64,000 nucleotides of DNA, from positions 1,054,001-1,118,000 of the forward strand of contig NW_024881329.1 of assembly GCF_018691265.1 (NCBI RefSeq). The letters are read 5' to 3'. The notes below the pieces were generated by a model, which saw only the letters and a list, made by a program, of their open reading frames with translations, ran no database searches and had not been told where the DNA came from. The translations under genes and the position numbers were made by a program. The DNA comes from Tyto alba. Taxonomy: Eukaryota; Chordata; Aves; Strigiformes; Tytonidae. This document shows, piece after piece, positions 57,301-64,000 of the stretch; positions within the stretch are counted from its first letter, which is position 1; every line of letters starts with the position of its first letter.

Positions 57301-60300
57301 AAATTGCCAAGGTAGCAGCAATCTCTGTTGCCTAGAAAATCATCTTTCCGTGTAACAGCCTGAAGCGGTGGTGTCTGTGCTCATTTCCTTTTGAGAGGGC
57401 AATGTCTGCCTTTGGAGGTGACTGGTTTAAGAAGGGGAATACTGATTTTTTTTTTGTGTGTGTGTATGTGTGCGTGTCCAAAAATCTTGAAATGATTTCG
57501 CCTGTTGAAAGACAAGTGACCTGTGCATCTTTTCTTTCAAGATACAGATCATGTCAGTGAAGAAGAGGTTGCTGCCCTCATGGCTGATGTTGTTCCTACC
57601 ACCAGTAGGCTACGCCCTCATGTCCGAACCAGAGCTATAGCCAGAACCCGGCAGAGCGAACGAGTTAGGGCAACAGTGAACAGAAACCGGATAACGACAG
57701 CACAACAAATTCAGGTATTTAGGAGTGCTTGCTAATGAGCCTCTGGAAGAACCTTGTGGAAGAGTTGACATAAGTCCCCCCCTTAAGTAGCTCAGCTGTC
57801 AGTGTTGGCGGTCCATCGCACAATGGTTAGTAGTTGTGGAGTTCTTTCAAATTGAGATGTAGAACGTGCAAATTGAGTGGAGCATGTGACCAAGACTATT
57901 TTGAAATCTGTGGTAGCTTCCTCTCTTAATCTGCATTTTTATCACATTAGCTGTGAGCAAAATTATATTTCTGTTCCCAGTGGCTGTTAATGCACAGTTT
58001 GTCCACCACTTCTGGGTTTTTTAGCATGCTTTTTTGCAGAGACAGGGTGTGCTTATTTGATGTTTGTGTATTTGTTTGTTTATCCTTCTGCTCCCTTTCC
58101 CACAGCAGTAGAAACTGTTGGCCACCTTCAGCCAAACCAAAGAGAAAAATATAGTATTTTTAAGGTTTCTATGTGTGTGAAAATCAGCCTTTTATTGAGG
58201 AGAAAAAACCCAGATGCCATTGTCCTCAGTGATGTGGCAGTGTGAGTTCAACCATGTTAACGGGTACCAGAGAATCAATGCAAGAAAGTTTCCCAAATAC
58301 CCAAGGTCCCTCAAATCCTTTATTCCTTGAACTATTTGCTGAAGATGACTGCAGCTGAGATGTTCCTGGATGTTTCTGTTGTCTGGGATAATTATGATCC
58401 TTTAGGTTATAATTAGTATGCTGCAAACTGAGAATGTTCAAACTTGGGAATCTCCTGCCTGCTTTGCTTTCTGGATTTAGCCAAAGCACTCTACCTGTCA
58501 CTTGCATAAATATAAAAAGCCTTAAATTGCACAGGAGCATATGGTGACTTAGAGTGGAAGCAGAGCCTCCAAATAACTTCCATGGGACTGGTGATATGTT
58601 AATTGGTTCTTCATTAGTGTTGCTGTTGAATTTGGTAGAAACCTGTGACATTCTACAACATTGAAAGGAAGAGGAGGATCTGATTTGACATAAGAAAAAT
58701 TGGTTTTCCCCTAGGGATGGCCAACTGTGGGAATAGTTTGCTTGGACAGTTTTTGAAATCTCTGTCTTTGGTGGCTTTCAGCACCTGCCTGAAGAAAGGC
58801 CTAACCGACCTGGTTTGAATTCAGTGTTGATCAGTGAACAGAAAGGTCGGTCCCTTCTGAGGGACACCCTGAGATCCTGGGCAGCCTGAATTACTCTGTG
58901 ACTCAATGAATATAAACTTGGTTTCGTCTGACAATGACATGCAGTTTTGATTGTATTAAGTAATTTTTTTTCCAAAGATAGGACAATGTAGAAAAGAGGG
59001 AGAAGGGAAGAGTGAATAAAGCTTAAGTATTTCTTGAAGTCGGTCAGTTGGCTGTGGCTTTCAGGTTGTGTCTGCTATAAAGGCTCTCCTTGGAGTGTGA
59101 AGTGCAGACTGGGAAAAGGCTGACTTGGAGGTAGGAGGTCTGGCAGATTAAGCTTTCCCTCGTAATCCATTTGTAAAAATCGTGTGAGAAAGACAAAGGA
59201 AATGCACTTGAGATTGTGAAGTGCCTCAACTTTAAAAGCTATACTTCTATATTCTGTAACTTAAGGTAGAAGAAATAAAGGTAAATAAAGACAGGCTTAA
59301 GGGAAGCAAAACAAAATGCCAAAATCTGGGGGAAAAAGCAGAGGTTTTCCATTTCTTCCCAAGCAGCAGGAAGGTAAGATACAGTCTGCTGTTAATTAGC
59401 TCCCCAGAGTTTACCTGTTAAATCTCTCGTCAAAGTCATTGTACATGGGAGGAGAGAAATTTGTAGCAAATCCCAAATAATCTGAATTACAGCAGTAAGT
59501 GCGGTTTGAAATAGGTGCCATGAACAAAGATCTAGCTCACCTTAAGATTTTATCATGGTTTTTTTTCCTTGATTTAAGGACTTCACAGAGTACTTCAGCA
59601 GACCTTAAATTTATTATGTTCTCCACGGTGGAAGGTCATCTTATTTGGCTGCTAACCCACCTGTCTCCAAACCCAGGCCTCTTAATTTCAACTTCAGAAG
59701 AATTAATAAAAAAGAAAAACCTGATGAATGATTTGATGCATGGCTGTTAAGCAGTTACATCTGAGTTGTCAGGGCTATATACTGAAAAAAATAACTGTAG
59801 AAGAGTGTTGTTTGAGGTGAAAGGCTGTGCAAGGTAACTGCTGCTGCTTTTCTTTCTTTCCCTAGATGTTTTAGAAATAATGTGTGGCGGTCTCCTGCAG
59901 ATGAGAGAGGTGGTGCCTGGGGACTTCACTGCTGCATAGTAGTGTAAGCCTGGGAGACCAGTCCTTCCCATTCAGGAAGCCATCCCTAGCTCCATTTCTC
60001 AGTCTGTGGAGATTATTGCAAACTATACCTAGAAAGACACTGTTATTCATTCCCTTTCTCTCTGAATAAAAGTGCATCTTATTCTGTCTCGTACCTTGAG
60101 TTGACTGAAGCTTAATTCCCCTAGTTAAGGAGTGTGTAAGCTGTTGCCCTCAAAGCATAGAGAGATGCTGATTTCAGATCCTTGGAAAGCTTTAGTATTC
60201 AGGGGGACAGTTTGTTTTGTAACTCCTCTGTTGTTCTGTAGGTGCCTAAACTAGTGCTGGTTAACTAGATGCACTATTTTGGGTCCTTCTAGAAAAATAA

Positions 60301-63272
60301 AGATGTTTAAGGTAATGTTCAGGGTTTTCCTTATTCCATCCCGTTCTCTAAATTCTAGAACCTTATCTAGTACTTACTGGCACCCACAATACTTAAAGAT
60401 GGCCTTCTAATAAAAATAGCTCAGTAAAATAGTTTGGAGCATGCATTAGTGACACTAACAGAGAAGCCTGGCGAAATTGCTTCCATCGTAAGACGAACTG
60501 AAGCATATATTGATGTTGGCATACCCTATTTTTAAACATTTTGCAGTTTGAAGCTTCTTTGCCACTGCAAGGTACTCTAAAGCCATCCTCCTCTAGTGTT
60601 TGTGCCACATACACGTGTTGTAAATGTACAGGGATCTGGTGCATATGCTCTGGTAGAAAATCAGCACAGTGAATAATGTGTAACATCAGAGGCCTCTTTG
60701 CATTTATTACACTCATGTGAAACGTCATCAATTCTTGATGCATTGTAGCTGCTTGAAGAAACGAGAGAGGGTGGGGAAGATATCCCTGCCCATGACAGGG
60801 GCGAGTTGGACTAGATGATCTTTAACAGTCCCTTCCACTTGTGATTCTATGATTCCATGACGTTTTAGGAATATGGATGGTGTGGGCATGGCCAACTCAA
60901 TATAGCAGTTGAGAGAAACCTGCTCTTAAGATCTTTCCAACCAAAGGAAGGAACAAACCCGTGCTATGTTTGCCCATCCAGGAGGCTCAGAGTTCACATT
61001 CTGAGGCTGGTGATTCAGAATCCGTACACTTCAAATGTGTTTGTTTAAATGTGATTGACCCCTTGGGTGTAGAGAGGAAGAGGATTTTGAACCTTGTAGG
61101 AGCAGCCCCTGCTTATTGCAATGAAGTGATGCTCAGGAGGGGGACTATCACCTGCTATTTCAGTGAGTTCCCTGAGGTGTCTATGTGAAATGCTGCTGCT
61201 GGACATGTTTCACAGCATTAGGTAAATCTGACCTAAAGAATGAGGAGTTTAAGACGGGGACCTCTACTGTGTTGGCTTCTCGGTCTTTGGTCATCACACA
61301 TTGCTGCATGATGAGCCAGAGTTCAGTCAGGTGGATTTAGGAAAGTTCTTGAGTGATCTTTGATGTTTCCTCAATGAAAATCTCAGGGATTGTTCTCATT
61401 TAAAGAGTCAAGAGTTAGGCTAGCCATGACTTGTACTGAGGGAGGGTGAAGAGCAAGGTCACGTTCTCCTTATTGTGGCAGTCAGTAGGTGAGAAAGGTG
61501 ACAAAATTGCTTAACTGGCATCTGGTGACACGAGTGCTTCTCATTGGAATCTTAAATCCATTTTTCATCAAACGCTTTTATACGTAACTTGTTGCTGACC
61601 TTTGGATACCTGTATCATGTAACTTCTAATCCCCTATGCAGCATGTGCCAGCGTACCTCATGTCCTCTCTTCTGGATGAAACAATTGAGGCAGTTGTAGC
61701 AGGCCTAAACACAGCCATCTACCCGCGTCCCGTTACACCGCTGAGTCCTATGAGGCAGAAAAGGAAAACAGGTAAGGGCATCGGACCCTTCCCCTGGTTC
61801 CCATCTGTGAGAATAAAAGCTTTGGGAAAATAAGCCTGAATCGTGCAAAATAGTCTAGATCAGCTGTAAGCTGCCACACCTGTGCAGCTACAGAAGTATA
61901 CCATGTGCAGTTTTTTCTTCCCCCATACCGCCTCTGCCCAGAGGTGTCTTGAAGGTTGCTTTTAAATAAATCCTGATTATTCCACTTTTTCTGCTTTGCT
62001 GCTTTATACTGTTGCAACACACTGTAGGTCTCTGAGCTTCTTTGTGTGTCATGGGGGAACGAGAAGGGGAGTACAGGGTAAAATGCAGTGCCAGCACTTA
62101 GCCAGATACTTGATTGTCTTTTGTTCCATCAGGTAGGAGGAAGAAAGTAGGAGGCAAAAAAAGAACTCATACAAAATCTTCTGCTGGGAAGAAGAGTTCA
62201 GGGACGCAGCTGAAGAGACGGAAGCGTCAGATAAAGAAGAGAAGGGGGAAAAAGATGAGAGTAAGATCACATGTGAGTTTCTGCCAGTGTCAGTATCTGT
62301 CATTTTTCAGCCATCTGTAAAAGCACTGTAACATGGGAGTCAGTGGGAAAAATACTGTCATATAATGATAGCAGGTAACTTTTCTGGTGAGAGTATGTGC
62401 AGGATGTGTCCAGTATACTCCAGAAAGGTCCTGTATGTAGAAACAAATTGAGACTTCCAGGCAGGCCTGCTGCATTTGCTGGCAAATCCTATTACATCCC
62501 ACTGTAGAGCGTGTCCTTCAGGCTTTGTGTTATGCCTTGCCATTCGGCTGTAGTGGTTACTTGGTAGGGATGCAAGCTCACTTAAAATTGCCACCACCTA
62601 TTCTTTTTAATAGGCTATGGGTGTTTGTGTCTGTGGTATTGCACGCCCAGTTAATCAGCCGTAAGGGCTCTCAAAATCCTTTTCAGTTGTGGATAGTGTT
62701 CTCATGTGGACTGTACTGAATACTTTGCACCAGCTTGACTTTTGTCCTCGGCCACCTTAACTAGAGTTTGCATCCTACAGCCAGAACTGTCCCTCCAGCC
62801 TTTGACAAGGAATCAACAGTTCTGAATGGCATTTTTAAAGATTTTTAAAAACTCAGCCTGTCTGGTGACTTAAATCTGATACATGCAGTCTCTATATGAA
62901 GTGACATCTAGGCTGTAGTTAGAAGTTTAATAAACGCTTCAAAACAAATATGGACAATAAATGCACACCACTTCTGCTACCGATGGTAGTAACCTGATGA
63001 CTGTAGCTTAGGTGAAAAATCTGGGGCTTTAAACCCAGGGTATGTGCCTAACATACAAATATCCCAATCTCTTTATCTGTGCAGGTGAAAAATGAGGTTA
63101 CCTCTCGCTCCCGTATAGCAAGAACTCTTGGTCTCAGTAAACCTGTGCGTGGGGCCTCAATTCCTTCCGTGTACAAACCAGCGGAGCCCTCACTTGGTCT
63201 GATGAGAGCAGATATCGGTGCAGCTTCTCTCTCTGTGTTTGGAGATCCATATGAGTTGGATCCTTACGAAAG
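48378..63272 (+). CDS. PHRF1: PHRF1, PHD and RING finger domain protein 1 (N-terminal 456 codons; gene continues past window)
   Basis: Ten exons join in frame with GT-AG borders. An MDDDS-type start and an acidic region (residues 41-87) lead into a RING finger (C117, C120, C135, H137, C140, C143, C154, D157; an Asp as eighth ligand, as in human). A C4HC3 PHD finger follows (C197, C200, C212, C215, H220, C223, C238, C241). After that come an Arg-rich block (TRAIARTRQSERVRATVNRN), Lys/Arg nuclear-localisation stretches (KKRRGKK) and the ARTLGL/ADIGAASLS block. Human PHRF1 has about 1,650 residues; the long RS-rich and C-terminal SRI parts lie to the right. Known roles are nuclear E3 ligase acting on TGIF to promote TGF-beta signalling, with the PHD reported to read methylated histone H3 in DNA repair. 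Confidence 0.95.
48796..48918 (+). CDS. PHRF1: PHRF1 exon 3, acidic region
   Basis: The acceptor TTTTTAAG precedes 48796 and the donor GAAG|GTAAGT follows 48918; phase is 1 on both sides. It encodes an Asp/Glu-rich low-complexity segment. AG repeats three bases on (TTAAGAAG), so a tandem acceptor could skip or include one codon. Confidence 0.93.
48919..50453 (+). other. PHRF1 intron 3
   Basis: An AT-rich intron of 1.5 kb with A-rich tracts at 49648-49720 and 50040-50061. No other gene was recognised. Confidence 0.8.
50454..50686 (+). CDS. PHRF1: PHRF1 exon 4, Glu tract and first part of RING
   Basis: The acceptor is CTCACTTTTTAAG and the donor TCTAAG|GTGAGG. It enters in phase 1 and leaves in phase 0 (residues 72-149). 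It opens with eight consecutive Glu codons (GAA/GAG mixed), then encodes six of the eight zinc ligands of the RING finger and the conserved AVGTPENC and CLDCIVEWSK segments. Confidence 0.97.
50687..51737 (+). other. PHRF1 intron 4
   Basis: An intron of 1.05 kb holding an A26 tract (51304-51329) and a T-rich tract (51700-51726) that serves as the polypyrimidine tract of exon 5. Confidence 0.85.
51738..51821 (+). CDS. PHRF1: PHRF1 exon 5, end of RING
   Basis: The acceptor is TTGTTGTTCCTAG and the donor AAAAAG|GTAAGC. Twenty-eight codons in phase 0 carry the last RING ligands in NSCPVDR and the RAHFGGKIL segment conserved with human. Confidence 0.96.
51822..52809 (+). other. PHRF1 intron 5
   Basis: An AT-rich intron of 988 bp. 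No exon, repeat element or RNA gene was recognised. Confidence 0.85.
52810..52931 (+). CDS. PHRF1: PHRF1 exon 6, first half of PHD finger
   Basis: The acceptor is TTTTGTTTAG and the donor GCAGG|GTAAGG. It enters in phase 0 and leaves in phase 2. It encodes FCEVCGRSDREDRLLLCDGC with the first four PHD zinc ligands. Confidence 0.97.
52932..56877 (+). other. PHRF1 intron 6
   Basis: A 3.9-kb AT-rich intron. I saw no exon, RNA gene or certain mobile element; open frames are short and lie on both strands. Confidence 0.75.
56878..56975 (+). CDS. PHRF1: PHRF1 exon 7, second half of PHD finger
   Basis: The acceptor is GTTTGTTTTCTCAAG and the donor GCTGCAG|GTAAGG. It completes the codon from exon 6 and leaves in phase 1. 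It encodes YHMECLNPPL and VDEWFCPAC, supplying the His and the last three Cys ligands. Confidence 0.97.
56976..57541 (+). other. PHRF1 intron 7
   Basis: A 566-bp intron with a T tract and (GT)n stretch near 57446-57472. Nothing else was recognised. Confidence 0.85.
57542..57714 (+). CDS. PHRF1: PHRF1 exon 8, Arg-rich conserved block
   Basis: The acceptor is TCTTTTCTTTCAAG and the donor ATTCAG|GTATTT, which is weak at intron positions +4 and +5. It enters in phase 1 and leaves in phase 0. It encodes VSEEEVAALMADVVPTTSRL and TRAIARTRQSERVRATVNRN, nearly identical to human. Confidence 0.96.
58785..58910 (+). mobile_element. Probable degenerate CR1 3' fragment
   Basis: TTGATCAGTGA, a diverged GGTC-CTTC segment and an end in ACTCTGTGACTCAATGAA resemble the CR1 tail with its ATTCTRTG octamers, but many positions have changed. 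Confidence 0.4.
60752..60861 (+). mobile_element. CR1 LINE 3'-end fragment
   Basis: It contains the diagnostic GAGTTGGACTAGATGATCTT followed by GTCCCTTCCA and the terminal octamer copies GATTCTATGATTCCATGA. The element is severely 5'-truncated, as most CR1 copies are. CR1 supports a sauropsid, most likely bird, origin. Confidence 0.9.
61642..61771 (+). CDS. PHRF1: PHRF1 exon 9
   Basis: The acceptor is TAATCCCCTATGCAG and the donor AAAACAG|GTAAGG. It enters in phase 0 and leaves in phase 1. It encodes SSLLDETIEAVVAGLNTAIY and the PRPVTPLSP segment, aligning with the human LLDEAIEAV region. The following intron is 361 bp. Confidence 0.95.
62133..62260 (+). CDS. PHRF1: PHRF1 exon 10, Lys/Arg-rich nuclear localisation region
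   Basis: The acceptor is TCTTTTGTTCCATCAG and the donor ATGAGA|GTAAGA. It enters in phase 1 and leaves in phase 0. Forty-three residues contain RRKKVGGKKR and KKRRGKK basic clusters. Read-through past the donor would soon stop, so the donor is required. Confidence 0.94.
62261..63084 (+). other. PHRF1 intron 10
   Basis: An intron of 824 bp. No exon, RNA gene or recognisable repeat was seen. Confidence 0.85.
63085..63272 (+). CDS. PHRF1: PHRF1 exon 11
   Basis: The acceptor is CTCTTTATCTGTGCAG and the donor ACGAAAG|GTAAGA. It enters in phase 0 and leaves in phase 2. It encodes SRSRIARTLGL, PAEPSLGLMRADIGAASLS and FGDPYELDPYE, all closely matching human PHRF1. This is the last certain exon in the window. 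Confidence 0.96.
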
Positions 63273-64000
63273 GTAAGAGTTCTGCGGATTATGATCAGGG
63301 ACCTGATAATTTCACAAGTGTTTGTACGTGTGACTTTTTGCAGAGTGTAGATCTCGCATCTGCAGACGGCTTTGGATACACGGCTGACAGTAACACACTG
63401 GCCTGTTCTTTCTTTCCTTCATGGCAGACTTGCTGAGCTCTTCAAGAATCAGTCTTTTTTAACGAGGTTTGCTGAAGTAATAAGCCTCATGAAAACCTTT
63501 AAGGTCTATGGGGTTATTCTGAAGGAGTTGGATCCTAATCAGTTATTTTCTGTTTATTTCAAGTGAAGATAGCTAGCATTTTTGGTATATAAGAAACAGT
63601 GACTTCATGTAGAATTAAATGGACTTGCGGAATCTTCCATGTTTCTCTTTTTTCCATCTTGGCTTTTCCAGACACTTTAAATTCAGGAGGAATCTTGCTA
63701 TGCCATAGTTTGTGTCACTCATAAGCTTTGTATTTTGGGGAGGGGGCATCTGAAATTATTGTTGGTGACATTTAATTTTCCACTGAATAAATCTTTTTTG
63801 ATCCTTTCATAAAAGGAAATTACCCATTTAATAGTTTAAAAATAAAAATCTCCATTTGAATCTCTGCTGGCTGAGTTATGCTGTTCTATTTCTGTAGCCA
63901 CAGGAAATAAGCATATTGCACAAATCTTTTTTAATGTATCATAATAAAACAGATGATGCTCTCTAACTGTATCTGTCCTAGTAGTAGTATCTACATCGTC
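63273..64000 (+). other. PHRF1 intron 11 (open at window end)
   Basis: Noncoding sequence after exon 11. A frame at about 63430-63564 has no match to PHRF1. CCTAG at 63977-63981 could be an acceptor, but the 19 bases after it are too few to test. Confidence 0.6.

Larger units (their letters stand above)
57715..61641 (+). other. PHRF1 intron 8 with CR1 fragments
   Basis: A 3.9-kb intron that contains a clear CR1 3' end (about 60752-60861) and a probable older one (about 58785-58910). No additional exon was recognised. Confidence 0.75.

Noticed and set aside
63982..64000. Possible start of PHRF1 exon 12 after CCTAG
   Set aside because: Only 19 bases remain. The first two residues would fit the human serines but the next do not, so it is not annotated.
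1..64000. tRNA, rRNA, CRISPR or bacterial-type operon features
   Set aside because: None was seen. The window is intron-containing vertebrate DNA.

Overview
This window is vertebrate nuclear DNA and most likely comes from a bird. It has GT-AG introns, long A/T and G homopolymer tracts and several CpG islands. It also has a CR1 retroposon 3' end closing in ATTCTATG-like octamers and a solo LTR of a type I know from bird genomes. The order RASSF7 (+), miR-210 (-), PHRF1 (+) is the conserved order of the human 11p15.5 block. No prokaryotic or viral coding system is present.

Layout. Bases 1-14,400 hold no exon I can support; they contain two ancient MIR/CORE-SINE-like copies (about 2.2 and 8.3 kb), simple repeats and a solo LTR (11,274-12,267) inserted in an AT microsatellite. 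At 14.4-16.0 kb lies a CpG island with Sp1-type boxes and a plus-strand first exon containing (CCTGAT)8 and (GGGGCC)4. A degenerate A/T-rich tandem array sits directly upstream. From 15.8 to 28.9 kb I see no coding exon; this is probably RASSF7 intron 1. RASSF7 coding exons lie at 28,920-31,969, with a 3' UTR to about 33.58 kb. From 33.6 to 39.4 kb is intergenic DNA with a near-perfect 91-bp palindrome. The MIR210 hairpin is at 39,451-39,531 on the minus strand, followed by its probable host-gene CpG-island promoter (about 39.6-40.4 kb). A 44-bp minisatellite (41,815-41,990) precedes the PHRF1 CpG island. PHRF1 runs from about 42.64 kb past the right edge: a noncoding exon 1 and ten coding exons (the first 456 codons) are inside the window, the rest is outside.

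Function. RASSF7 is an N-terminal RASSF protein (RA domain plus coiled coil). miR-210 is the hypoxia-induced microRNA. PHRF1 is a PHD and RING nuclear E3 ligase. The three are neighbours by conserved synteny, not an operon. The observations most worth checking are: a consensus 5' splice site inside the miR-210 hairpin; loss of the ancestral stop codon after the RASSF7 C-terminal motif; the hexanucleotide repeats in the candidate RASSF7 exon 1; the 91-bp palindrome; and the A/T array abutting the promoter. I did not find a clearly new multi-gene system.
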